NCBI RefSeq assembly: GCF_009811415.1 | Contig: NZ_BLIG01000038.1 | Location: 1 to 62,653, forward strand | DNA: 62,653 nt | Direction of reading: 5' to 3' | Origin: Alteromonas sp. KUL106 | GTDB taxonomy: Bacteria; Pseudomonadota; Gammaproteobacteria; Enterobacterales; Alteromonadaceae | Part shown: positions 39,686-48,266 of the stretch, in pieces | Layout: each line of letters opens with the position of its first letter | How positions within the stretch are numbered: position 1 is the stretch's first letter | Translations under genes and position numbers: made by a program | The notes under the pieces: model-generated | Seen by the model: only the letters and a program-made list of their open reading frames with translations | What the model was told of the DNA's origin: nothing | The model's database searches: none

Positions 39686-40102
39686 ATGGTTCAGCCCTTT
39701 CATCTTGCCATACCGGTCACTAATTTAACCGACGCTGAAGCGTTTTACGGTGAGTTGTTGGGTTGTGAAAAAGGTCGTAGCGATACCCAGTGGATAGACT
39801 GGAATTTCTTCGGCCATCAATTAGTGACGCACTGCGTAGAAACCATGCCATCGCCGCCAGCCCATAACGGGGTAGACGATCATGCTGTGCCGGTGCCCCA
39901 TTTTGGCGTTGTGCTTACTATGAACGATTGGCAGGCACTGGCCAGTAAATTAGAGGCTGCTAGTACCGAGTTTATCATTGCGCCTTACATTCGCTTCAAA
40001 GGGAAGCCAGGCGAACAAGCCACCCTATTTTTTAAAGACCCTTTCGGCAATGCGTTGGAGTTCAAAGCATTCGCAGATATTTCTCAGCTTTTCGCTAAAT
40101 AA
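39686..40102 (+). CDS. VOC family (glyoxalase/dioxygenase fold) protein
   Basis: VOC-fold proteins bind a metal and act as isomerases, dioxygenases or resistance proteins. The 138-residue protein has the first half-motif FHLAIPVTNLTDAEAFYGELLGC, with His6 as a likely ligand, and the second half HFGVVLTMNDWQAL and LFFKDPFGNALEFKAF, with a Glu ligand. The substrate is unknown. It has a strong AACAGGAG site, and being 11 bp behind the dehydrogenase it is likely co-expressed. Confidence 0.85.
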   Translation: MVQPFHLAIPVTNLTDAEAFYGELLGCEKGRSDTQWIDWNFFGHQLVTHCVETMPSPPAHNGVDDHAVPVPHFGVVLTMNDWQALASKLEAASTEFIIAPYIRFKGKPGEQATLFFKDPFGNALEFKAFADISQLFAK

Positions 40103-40108
40103 TAGTGA

Positions 40109-40137
40109 GGGCCTGTGCGGACTGGTATAACAGGCCC
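40109..40137. terminator. Hairpin carrying the dispersed motif in its loop (copy 3)
   Basis: A perfect 7-bp stem GGGCCTG/CAGGCCC encloses a 15-nt loop that holds most of the 16-bp motif (CTGTGCGGACTGGTAT, 40113-40128). It lies between convergent genes, 4 bp from the stop codon of the PepSY gene. There is no good T run, so termination is uncertain. Confidence 0.65.
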
Positions 40138-40141
40138 AAAG

Positions 40142-40885
40142 CTAGCGCTTTTTCCGTTTCGGTTTAAAGCGCTGATATAACAGCGCAACGCCTGTAAGGG
40201 TAAATAAAAAAGCGCTGCCCGAAAACACAATCAACCACGGCGTATTGAAGTTGCTTCTGTCTTTGTAGTCCATGATGTGAAGCATCCACATAAAATCAAA
40301 GAGTCGCCAAGTATCGGTGCGTACGCGCAACACACTGCCTGTATTTGGGTCGACGTAAAATTGTGTATTGAGCTCATCATTAAAGCTTACACGCCACAAA
40401 GGTGCAGGCAGGTTTTTTACTTCCAGAGGTGATGCATCCAATAATGTTGCGTCAACGATATCACCACTACCTGCATATTGCTGCATTGCCGCTTCACGAA
40501 TATTGCTCTCTTGTAAGGGGGGCAAAGGTTCGCCTGTCAGTGCGCTATAGCGATAGATAGCATCGTTATCTACTACGCGATAAACAGGAGTAGTATGGTT
40601 CGAGTCTAGCTTTGTATTGCCTACTTTATTTAAACGGTGAGTGAATGACAGTACGGCTGCGTTGCTGTGATTACTTAAAATGTCAGAAGGGGGCACCGTA
40701 GCGCTGTGCCACGAAGTGGTCACTTTGTTCCGTAAATGGTTACCTCTTACTTCATCAATGGGTAACCAAGCCATGACGAAACCGCTTAAAAACCAGAGCC
40801 CTATTTGTACAAAAAGAATTAAGCCCAAGTAATTGTGCGCTTTACGCATAAATTTCATCATCAGGTTTTTTGGTTTTATTTTCAA
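40142..40885 (-). CDS. PepSY-domain membrane protein
   Basis: The 247-residue protein has an N-terminal membrane helix (HNYLGLILFVQIGLWFLSGFVMAWLP) and a large periplasmic part with a PepSY-like segment (ALTGEPLPPLQE, DELNTQFYVDPNTGSVLRVRTDTWRLFDFMWMLHIMDY). A second helix near the end (PWLIVFSGSAFLFTLTGVALLYQRF) precedes a basic tail. The DPNTGSVL and FDFMWMLH segments are typical of PepSY-associated membrane proteins. Some of these are linked to iron or copper reduction. The role here is unknown. Confidence 0.85.
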   Translation of the reverse strand: MKIKPKNLMMKFMRKAHNYLGLILFVQIGLWFLSGFVMAWLPIDEVRGNHLRNKVTTSWHSATVPPSDILSNHSNAAVLSFTHRLNKVGNTKLDSNHTTPVYRVVDNDAIYRYSALTGEPLPPLQESNIREAAMQQYAGSGDIVDATLLDASPLEVKNLPAPLWRVSFNDELNTQFYVDPNTGSVLRVRTDTWRLFDFMWMLHIMDYKDRSNFNTPWLIVFSGSAFLFTLTGVALLYQRFKPKRKKR

Positions 40886-40938
40886 AAGGCTATAACATCA
40901 GAAAACACGCACAGAGTAAATTAATAAAGAGAGTAGTT

Positions 40939-41409
40939 TTGAATAAAGCATTAGTGCTGGTAGATGTACAAAACGTGTATTACACCTGTCGTCAGGCGTA
41001 CAAACGCAACTTTAACTACAACCAGTTTTGGCGCGAACTTAGCTATAAAATGGAGATAGCTCATGCCTTTGCATACGCCATTGACAAAGGAGACAGCAAG
41101 CAACGTGAATTTCAAAACATACTTCGCGCTATTGGGTTTGAAGTAAAACTAAAGCCCTTTATTCAACGTGCTGACGGGTCGGCAAAAGGCGACTGGGACG
41201 TAGGTATTACGGTTGATGCGCTAGAACATGCCGATGATGTTGATGAAGTAATTCTGGTGTCGGGCGACGGCGATTTCGATATTCTCGTCAATGCGCTTAA
41301 GGGGAAAGGGAAAACGGTAACAGTGTATGGCGTGCCTGCATTGACCGCTGAGAGTATTCAAAAAGTGGCGTCTAAGTATGTTCCTATCGATACTGGGCTT
41401 TTGTTGTAG
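40939..41409 (+). CDS. NYN-domain (LabA/DUF88-like) protein
   Basis: NYN domains are PIN-like nuclease folds. The 156-residue protein starts NKALVLVDVQNVYYTC, with an Asp and Asn of the acidic site. It has AKGDWDVGITVDALEHADDVDEVILVSGDGDFDILVNALKGKG, where three more acidic residues complete the site, and VYGVPALTAESIQKVA. TTG 40939 is chosen: AAAGAGAG lies upstream, the sequence begins with the family pattern, and the longer reading (40870) would overlap the PepSY gene and its start region. RNase activity is plausible but not shown. Confidence 0.85.
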   Translation: MNKALVLVDVQNVYYTCRQAYKRNFNYNQFWRELSYKMEIAHAFAYAIDKGDSKQREFQNILRAIGFEVKLKPFIQRADGSAKGDWDVGITVDALEHADDVDEVILVSGDGDFDILVNALKGKGKTVTVYGVPALTAESIQKVASKYVPIDTGLLL

Positions 41410-41510
41410 TTATTAAATATTACTTAAAGGCAGCAAAACTCGAAGAAAACTGGGGCGGCAGATAAGTCAAATGAGTGCCTTTATGTTAGTACGCCTATTT
41501 GGAACAGCTA

Positions 41511-41530
41511 GCTGCGGAATTCCCCGCAGC
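41511..41530. terminator. Hairpin between convergent genes
   Basis: A GCTGCGG-N6-CCGCAGC inverted repeat (7-bp stem) lies between the NYN and ggt 3' ends, without a T run. Confidence 0.5.
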
Positions 41531-41604
41531 GACTGATGTTTAATAAAGGGGGAGTACACCCTATTGATACTTGTTGAGTGAATAGAAGCGCTAAAACAGT
41601 TGTA

Positions 41605-43323
41605 CTAATAAGGTTGTATTAGGCTTTTACCCCGTCCGCTTTTTTCCGACGCGGCTTCCACCCCCTCTTTAGTGCGCTTAATTAAATGCACATCACCAAA
41701 GCGGCGGTTATCAATGGTGTAGCCCATCGCTTTAAGCTCATTGACGGTTGCCTCTGTAAACCCGTCGTGCATGCGAATGGTGTCTTTAGGCAATAGCTGG
41801 TGGTGAAAACGCGGTGAGTTCACAGCTTCTTCAGCACTCATATCGTAAAGCAGGGCATTCAGTAGCGACTGAGTCACTGATGAAATAATGGTGGTGCCGC
41901 CGGGAGAGCCTGTTACCAGAACCACTTGGTTATCTTTAGTAACAAGTGTGGGTGTCATAGAAGACAGCATGCGCTTGTAAGGCTCAATAGCATTCGCATC
42001 ACCCCCTACAGCGCCAAAGAAATTGGGTACGCCAGGCTTAGCGCTAAAATCGTCCATTTCGTCATTCAACAAAAAGCCAGCGCCAGTGACAACAACACCA
42101 CTACCAAAAGTCAGGTTGATGGTTGTGGTATTAGCAACGGCATTCCCCCATCTGTCCATGATCGAGAAGTGTGTTGTGTCTTCGCTTTCCTTTAACCCAG
42201 GCTTAACGCTTGGGGTATCAGAAATGCTGGTAGGCTGAATGTCTGCGGCACGTTCGCTTATATAGTCAGCGTCCGTAAGGGCTTTCACCGGAACGCTCAC
42301 AAAGTCCGGATCGCCCATGTACTCTGCGCGATCAGCAAACACGCGCTTACCAATCTCTGACATGACGTGAATGTATTCCGTGCTGTTTTGAGCTGGCAAA
42401 TCATGCGTTGAATCATAGGCTTCGAGCATGCCAATCCACTGGGCTACCGCAACACCACCAGAACTTGGCGGAGGCGCCGTCACCAGCTCAAAGCCCTGCC
42501 AATTTAAGTGAAGAGGTTTGCGCCATACAGCTTTGTACGCCAGCAAATCTTCATAGGTAATGAGGCCGCCATTTTGCTGCATAAAATCAACAATATGCCT
42601 TGCTACTTCCCCTTTATAAAAGCCATCCTTTCCCTGTTGCTGAATAACTTTTAGTGTTCTCGCCAGTTCAGGCTGTTTGAAGGTAGTACCTGCTTTGGCC
42701 TTTGCAAAATACTCGCTAAAGTTATTGTTAATTCCCGCTTCTTTAGTGCGTTCAATATAACGAGCAATGTTGTTAGCCAGCTTTTCGTGAACCACGAAAC
42801 CTTGCTCGGCTAAATCTACTGCGGGGGCAAGAAGACGCTCCCATTCTAATGTGCCGTACTTCTTGTGCGCGGCCCACATGCCAGCAACGGTACCGGGAAT
42901 GCCCGACGCTTTAGCGCCAAATAAAGATTCGTAAGGCTTAACGTTACCTTGTTCATCTAGATACATATCACGATGGGCGTTTTCAGGTGCCATTTCGCGG
43001 TAATCAAGAAAGTCGGTGCTATCTTCAAACTTTATTGTCATAAAGCCACCACCACCGACATTACCCGCCTCTGGCAGAGTGACGGCCAAAACAAACTGTG
43101 CGGTAATTGCAGCATCAATAGCGTTGCCGCCTTCTTGAAGTACCTGCATAGCCGCGTCGGCACTGTAGCTGTCAGGCATAGCAACCGCCTGCTGACTAAG
43201 CCCTACAGAAGTGTTGCTGGAATTATCAACGGGGTTACTTGGCGCATGAGAACACGCTGTGACCACTAAAATAAATGCTACGACGGCCGAGATAAACCCG
43301 ACGTTCGCTATCCGTCTTTTCAT
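41605..43323 (-). CDS. ggt: Gamma-glutamyltransferase, lipoprotein form
   Basis: The enzyme cleaves gamma-glutamyl bonds of glutathione and related peptides in the periplasm. The 572-residue precursor starts with a signal and a lipobox (ILVVTACSHAP), so membrane anchoring is predicted. Typical GGT sequences are GGNAIDAAITAQFVLAVTLPEAGNVGGGGFM, MAPENAHRDMYLD and the self-cleavage site EDTTHFSIMDRWGNAVANTTT, where Thr becomes the new N-terminal nucleophile. TGSPGGTTIISSVTQ belongs to the small subunit. It lies 77 bp after an NhaC-type antiporter, probably in one transcript. Confidence 0.94.
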   Translation of the reverse strand: MKRRIANVGFISAVVAFILVVTACSHAPSNPVDNSSNTSVGLSQQAVAMPDSYSADAAMQVLQEGGNAIDAAITAQFVLAVTLPEAGNVGGGGFMTIKFEDSTDFLDYREMAPENAHRDMYLDEQGNVKPYESLFGAKASGIPGTVAGMWAAHKKYGTLEWERLLAPAVDLAEQGFVVHEKLANNIARYIERTKEAGINNNFSEYFAKAKAGTTFKQPELARTLKVIQQQGKDGFYKGEVARHIVDFMQQNGGLITYEDLLAYKAVWRKPLHLNWQGFELVTAPPPSSGGVAVAQWIGMLEAYDSTHDLPAQNSTEYIHVMSEIGKRVFADRAEYMGDPDFVSVPVKALTDADYISERAADIQPTSISDTPSVKPGLKESEDTTHFSIMDRWGNAVANTTTINLTFGSGVVVTGAGFLLNDEMDDFSAKPGVPNFFGAVGGDANAIEPYKRMLSSMTPTLVTKDNQVVLVTGSPGGTTIISSVTQSLLNALLYDMSAEEAVNSPRFHHQLLPKDTIRMHDGFTEATVNELKAMGYTIDNRRFGDVHLIKRTKEGVEAASEKSGRGKSLIQPY

Positions 43324-43400
43324 TACAAAACTCCTTGCTACAGACGTTGCTAACCCTTCGTAATTAGCAACTGGCTACCAATAAGCTTTAATCAACGGTA

Positions 43401-44777
43401 TTAACCAAGCATGACCAAGCTTGCGACAAAATAGGCAATAAGCGTAAGTGCGCCTGCAAATAGTGCGTAAGGGAACTGTGTCTTAACGTGTGTTAGTACG
43501 TCAGTACCCGCGGCCAATGAAGACACGGCGGTGGTGTCGGATATAGGCGAGCAGTGATCGCCAAATATACCACCACCTAATATTGCGCCAATCACTAGTG
43601 CTGGGGGTAACCCCAAGCTTTGAATAAGCGGTACACCAATAGGAATAAGAATAGCGAAGGTGCCCCATGAGGTGCCGGTGGTAAACGACATGATCGCACC
43701 GGCGATAAACAACATAGGAACAATCAGTACCAGTGGAAGATACTCACCGACTATACCCGCAACAAATACACCTGTTCCAAGTACCTTAAGGCTATTGCCT
43801 AAGGTTAACGACAGTAACACTATGGTAACCAGTGGAAGTAGTTCACCCATCCCTTTAAAACCAATTTCTACCGCTTCTTTGTGGGTAAAACGTTTGTGGA
43901 TTAAAAGTAAACCGTAAGCAATAGCGGTGGCAAGGGCAGTGGCATAAAGAACAGATTTACTTCCGCTACCCTCAGATAATACGCCGTTGCCTGTCCAGAA
44001 CATAAAACCAACCATGCTTAATACCATCACTATAAGTGGTACCAACATGAATCGGGCTTTAGTAGCTGGCTGTGTGGTTTGGTCTACCTCTACGTGAGTT
44101 AGGGCTTTTTCTTCTTCAGCCATTGGGCCGTGCACTTTGTCAGCTGAAATAGTGTAGGCCACAATAAGCAGGGTGAAGATAGCATAGAAGTTAAAGAACA
44201 CGCTGCCCCAGAGAATGGACGCTGATGAGGCAGGCAGCTCATACGCGTCTAGAAGACTGAGTATAAAAGCACCCCAGCCGTTTAAAAGAATTAGTATACA
44301 AACCGGCGCGCTAGTGGAGTCGATAATATAGGCTAAGCGCGCGCGGCTCATGCCAAAACGATCAAATAGCCCTCGAGCAAAAATACCCGCAGTGAGTACG
44401 CTTAAGTTCGACTCAATAAATACCGCTATACCAGTGAACATGGTTAAACCGCCCACTTGTTTGCGGCTTTTAGCCACGCCCTTGTTCACAAGAAAGTTAA
44501 CCGTTGCCGTTACGCCGCCGGAATCACGGATAAATGCGAGTAGCGCGCCTACCAGCACAGAGAAAATAAGCACCCTTGTGTTACCTGGACTCGCTGCAGT
44601 GTCAACCACACGCTCGATAGCATTAATCGGCGCCATATAGCTGGTTGCGATATCGGCATTCACGAGAATCAATGTTTCTGCGCATAGTACGGCTAAAGCC
44701 AGCGCTAATATGACTTCTTTCTTCCAAAAAACGACGGCAATAGCCACAAGAGGGGGGATGACTGACATCCAATCCAT
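43401..44777 (-). CDS. NhaC family Na+/H+ antiporter
   Basis: The protein, about 458 residues, has around 11-12 membrane segments and matches NhaC-type transporters. Landmarks are SVIPPLVAIAVVFWKKEVILAL at the start, VLIFSVLVGALLAFIRDSGG, GAIMSFTTGTSWGTFAILIPIGVPL and LGGGIFGDHCSPISDTTAVSSLAAG. The last is diagnostic of the family. Substrates may be Na+/H+ or organic acids with Na+. ATG 44777 gives MDWMSVIPP. A TTG at 44789 is a weaker option. It precedes ggt. Confidence 0.9.
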   Translation of the reverse strand: MDWMSVIPPLVAIAVVFWKKEVILALALAVLCAETLILVNADIATSYMAPINAIERVVDTAASPGNTRVLIFSVLVGALLAFIRDSGGVTATVNFLVNKGVAKSRKQVGGLTMFTGIAVFIESNLSVLTAGIFARGLFDRFGMSRARLAYIIDSTSAPVCILILLNGWGAFILSLLDAYELPASSASILWGSVFFNFYAIFTLLIVAYTISADKVHGPMAEEEKALTHVEVDQTTQPATKARFMLVPLIVMVLSMVGFMFWTGNGVLSEGSGSKSVLYATALATAIAYGLLLIHKRFTHKEAVEIGFKGMGELLPLVTIVLLSLTLGNSLKVLGTGVFVAGIVGEYLPLVLIVPMLFIAGAIMSFTTGTSWGTFAILIPIGVPLIQSLGLPPALVIGAILGGGIFGDHCSPISDTTAVSSLAAGTDVLTHVKTQFPYALFAGALTLIAYFVASLVMLG

Positions 44778-44982
44778 ACTTCTATCCAAACTTAAATTTA
44801 TATGTGTCTAGGGCGCGTGTTCTTCGCCATGAAGCGAAGGTGGGCATGCCCTAAAGATGTGTCGTTGCGTAAGAAAACGCGCAAGAGAATGTGTAATTGC
44901 AGTTCAAAGTTGGCGAACATAATTCTCTCATTTATGCTAGCGTACCGTATTGTGCTTCGTGTTACCAAGGATTAGATAAACA

Positions 44983-47016
44983 TTGTTATTCCAGCAAGTT
45001 ATTTATAAAAAGCGTGCCTCCAAATTAGGTCTGAGTTCTATCTTGTCAGGCCTATTCATATTGTTCAGTGCTTGTTTGTTCATTGGTAATGCTACCGCAA
45101 CAGCGCAGTCCTCAAGGGCAAGCACGACAAAAGCGGCTGAGGCAAAGGTTGATGCCGAAACTGTTAGCGCAATAAAAGGCATGCTGGGGCAAAAAATCAT
45201 TTTGGATTTTCGCTATTTCTGTGAAGACAACACGCCGTCATCCCGCTGCCGCACACCCATGACCGTTATTCCGCCGTCACTTTTAAATGTGCTAAGTACG
45301 CACAATATTGGTGGCGTTATTTTGTTTTCTGAAAACATTTTAAATACTGAACAGCTAATTACGCTCAATTACACTATGCAGCAGCATATGGTAAAAGCGG
45401 GTCGACAGCCCTTGTTCATTGCAGTCGACCAAGAGGGGGGCAGAGTTGCAAGGTTGCCTTCAGATATGCTCTCGCCGTTTGCGGGTAACATGGCTATTGG
45501 CGCCACCTTTTATCAGCGGGGCAGTGCATTTGCCCAAAGCGTTGCGTCACACATCGGTCAAACACTGCTGCCGTTAGGAATTAACACTAATTTCGCGCCC
45601 TCGGTTGATGTAAATAGCGAGCCAAAGAACCCAGTTATAAATGTTCGCAGCTTTTCAGAAACTCCTGAGCAGGTGGCCGCACTTGGACAAGCATTTGTGG
45701 GGGCCATGCAAAGTGAGGGCGTTATAGGGGCTATTAAACACTTCCCAGGCCATGGTGACACACATGTAGACAGCCACAGTGGCTTGCCTCAGGTAACACA
45801 TAGCAAAGCGCAGGCCATGGCCGGCGACATCCTTCCTTTTGCTAATATTATTAATAGCGAAACGCCGCCAGCAATGGTAATGAGTGCACACATTCAATAC
45901 CCGTCATTAGATGACACTACGATAATAGACAAACACGGAAAGCCGCAAATTGTTCCTGCTACGTTGTCAAAGAAAATATTAACTAATTTGCTTCGCAACC
46001 AATTGGGCTATCAAGGCCTCATCGTTACTGACGCATTAGACATGGCGGGTATTTCGCAATTTTTTTCAAACGAAGAAGCTTTGGTTCGAGCATTCAGCGC
46101 GGGAGCAGATATTGCGCTTATGCCTTTTACCATAAGAAATTACGCCGATATAAAAGCGTTTGCAGACTTCCTCGATAATGCCGCTACGCGAATGGCTAAA
46201 GGCGCATCAGAAAAGCCAATAAATAGTTCCACCAATACGATTTTGGAAAGCGCTTTCTTCAAATCATCTTATAACCGTATTATCAAGGCAAAACAAAGGT
46301 TTGCGTTGCAAAGCTTTACTTCTAAACCGATAACGTGGTGGCTTAAAGAAGCAAAAGAAAACGCGTCAGTAGACAATGCTAACAGCCTGAAAAACAGAGG
46401 AATTCAAATAGAGAAAGCGCTTTCCAGGGCGTCAGTTTCGCTACTTTTTGGCAAAGAAAAGTTACCGATAACGTCAACGCGTTGGTTGGCACTAATGGCG
46501 GATGCGGCAAGGTGTTTGGCATTTGAGAGTGCACTTACTCGTTCTAAACGTAACGTTGCGGATAAGCCTTTAGAGTTTGCGTGTTTGCCGTTAACCGCGT
46601 TGCCGAAAACCCAATTAGCGATGAACTTATTAAAACAAGCCGATGTGCTTGTGGTTGGCAATATCAGCCCGCTCCATGCAAATTACGAACTAGGTGGGTT
46701 TGATTTACCAGAGCATGTAAAGCGCCGCGCCAGTGAGTCTGAGGTAATGGTCTTTAGCAAAAAGGTTATGGTGGCGGCGAAGGCACAAAATAAAACCGTG
46801 GTTTTTGCACCATTGCGTATGCCCTATGACGTAAATAAGGTGGAAGCGTTTGCAGACATTGCTATTGCTACATTCAATTACGCAGTTAGCTTAGATGCTC
46901 AAGGCAATGAAGAAAATCAGCAAGTTACGAGTTATAGTTTAAACGCATTGGTTGACATACTAACCGGTAACGCACTTGCAGAAGGGCGCTCACCCGTGTC
47001 ATTAAAGCAAAAATGA
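44983..47016 (+). CDS. Exported GH3 beta-N-acetylhexosaminidase, NagZ-like
   Basis: GH3 NagZ enzymes release GlcNAc from peptidoglycan fragments. The 677-residue protein has an N-terminal export signal (about residues 12-42, with FSAC as a possible lipobox). A TIM-barrel follows with GGVILFSENI, LFIAVDQEGGRVARLPSDM, IGAIKHFPGHGDTHVDSHSGLPQV (the Asp-His catalytic dyad loop) and GLIVTDALDMAGIS (nucleophile Asp). A second domain of about 250 residues lies at the C-terminus. The export and two-domain form resemble Bacillus NagZ rather than the 340-residue cytoplasmic enzyme of E. coli. The TTG start has AAGGATT upstream. Confidence 0.88.
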   Translation: MLFQQVIYKKRASKLGLSSILSGLFILFSACLFIGNATATAQSSRASTTKAAEAKVDAETVSAIKGMLGQKIILDFRYFCEDNTPSSRCRTPMTVIPPSLLNVLSTHNIGGVILFSENILNTEQLITLNYTMQQHMVKAGRQPLFIAVDQEGGRVARLPSDMLSPFAGNMAIGATFYQRGSAFAQSVASHIGQTLLPLGINTNFAPSVDVNSEPKNPVINVRSFSETPEQVAALGQAFVGAMQSEGVIGAIKHFPGHGDTHVDSHSGLPQVTHSKAQAMAGDILPFANIINSETPPAMVMSAHIQYPSLDDTTIIDKHGKPQIVPATLSKKILTNLLRNQLGYQGLIVTDALDMAGISQFFSNEEALVRAFSAGADIALMPFTIRNYADIKAFADFLDNAATRMAKGASEKPINSSTNTILESAFFKSSYNRIIKAKQRFALQSFTSKPITWWLKEAKENASVDNANSLKNRGIQIEKALSRASVSLLFGKEKLPITSTRWLALMADAARCLAFESALTRSKRNVADKPLEFACLPLTALPKTQLAMNLLKQADVLVVGNISPLHANYELGGFDLPEHVKRRASESEVMVFSKKVMVAAKAQNKTVVFAPLRMPYDVNKVEAFADIAIATFNYAVSLDAQGNEENQQVTSYSLNALVDILTGNALAEGRSPVSLKQK

Positions 47017-47038
47017 TAAAAAATAAAAGGGAAGCAAG

Positions 47039-48109
47039 GTGGACACAGAAAACTCACTAGGATCAGCGCAAGTACCATTTATAGATACTGTAATAATTGC
47101 GCTTCTACCTCTTGCACCACTCCTTATTGCCGTGGTGTTAGTGATAGGTACCCTTACCGCGCTGCACTACCTGTTGTTAGCCAAGCAAAGCCATCTTACC
47201 AGTGAACAGAAATTGCCTCGTCAAGTAGGCATGTTGGTACTTACTATCGTAGGCGCGGTAGTAATTGCAATGGCTTTACCAGTGAGTGAAAGCACACGCA
47301 ATCAGGTTATTGCGCTTATTGGGGTATTAGTTTCAGGTGTAATTGCGTTTTCTTCCACCACAATGGTAGGCAATTTAATGGCGGGTATCGTGCTTCGTGT
47401 AAATCGCCCATTTAAAGTGGGTGACTTCATTAAGGTAGAAGGTTACAGCGGACGTGTTACCGAAATGGGCCTACTTGATGTTGAATTGCAAACCGAGAGC
47501 AGAGAACTCATAGCGTTCGCCAATACCTTGATGGTGAACTCGCCCGTTACAGTTACCCGCGCTTCTGGTGCAATTGTGAGTGTGGACATTAGTTTAGGCT
47601 ATGATCTTCACCACAGTGTCATTGAAAAGCATCTGCTTATTGCAGCAGAGAATGCAGAGCTGACAGAGCCGTTTGTACAGGTTATTGGGTTAGGTGACTT
47701 TTCAGTGAGCTACCGCATTTCAGGTTTACTTACTGAAGTGAAAAGCTTATTAAGTGCTCGTTCACGGCTTCACAAAGCTGTGTTGGACGCATTGCACAAT
47801 GCCGATATTGAAATTGTTTCTCCAAGCTTCATGAATCAACGACCTCAGCCGGATGGTTTGAAAATGATTGCTAAATCACCAGGCAAAACCTCTCAAGAGG
47901 AGTCAACACCAGAGGACGTTATTTTTGACAAGGCAGAAGAAGCTGAACAGAAAGAGAAAAGCAAGGAAACACTAATGCAGACTATTGCAGATATCGATGC
48001 AAAAATCGCAGAAACTGATGGTGATGTTAAAGAGAAGCTTAAGCATCAAAAAGCTACTGCCGAATCTCAGCTTGCCACGCTAGTACAAACTAAAACAGAA
48101 GAAGGTTAG
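47039..48109 (+). CDS. MscS-family mechanosensitive channel
   Basis: Such channels open under osmotic downshock or carry small solutes. The 356-residue protein has three N-terminal helices. The third is the pore helix (VLVSGVIAFSSTTMVGNLMAGIVLRV). The beta domain follows with RPFKVGDFIKVEGYSGRVTEMGLLDVELQT and the C-terminal alpha/beta part. A charged Glu/Lys coiled tail (about residues 285-356) is extra. It is 22 bp downstream of the GH3 gene with a GTG start and AAGGGAAGCAAG nearby, so the two form an operon. Confidence 0.92.
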   Translation: MDTENSLGSAQVPFIDTVIIALLPLAPLLIAVVLVIGTLTALHYLLLAKQSHLTSEQKLPRQVGMLVLTIVGAVVIAMALPVSESTRNQVIALIGVLVSGVIAFSSTTMVGNLMAGIVLRVNRPFKVGDFIKVEGYSGRVTEMGLLDVELQTESRELIAFANTLMVNSPVTVTRASGAIVSVDISLGYDLHHSVIEKHLLIAAENAELTEPFVQVIGLGDFSVSYRISGLLTEVKSLLSARSRLHKAVLDALHNADIEIVSPSFMNQRPQPDGLKMIAKSPGKTSQEESTPEDVIFDKAEEAEQKEKSKETLMQTIADIDAKIAETDGDVKEKLKHQKATAESQLATLVQTKTEEG

Positions 48110-48266
48110 TATTTGCTAACTTTTAAGTTTCTTTTTAAATGGAGTGTTAGGTTGTATGTGAGTGGTTACTAACGGATTGGGTTTGTGACTCCAACGTCCA
48201 GTAATTATCTCCACTCTCCGGTGTGAGGCTTCTCCAAATATCTACGCAAATGAGTCAGGGCTAGCC

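Noticed and set aside
40870..40938. N-terminal extension of the NYN protein
   Set aside because: It overlaps the start of the PepSY gene. The TTG at 40939 has a ribosome site and gives the family N-terminus.
44778..44982. Riboswitch before the GH3 gene or the NhaC gene
   Set aside because: Only one small hairpin (CTTCGC/GCGAAG) is visible. It does not match any riboswitch class I know.
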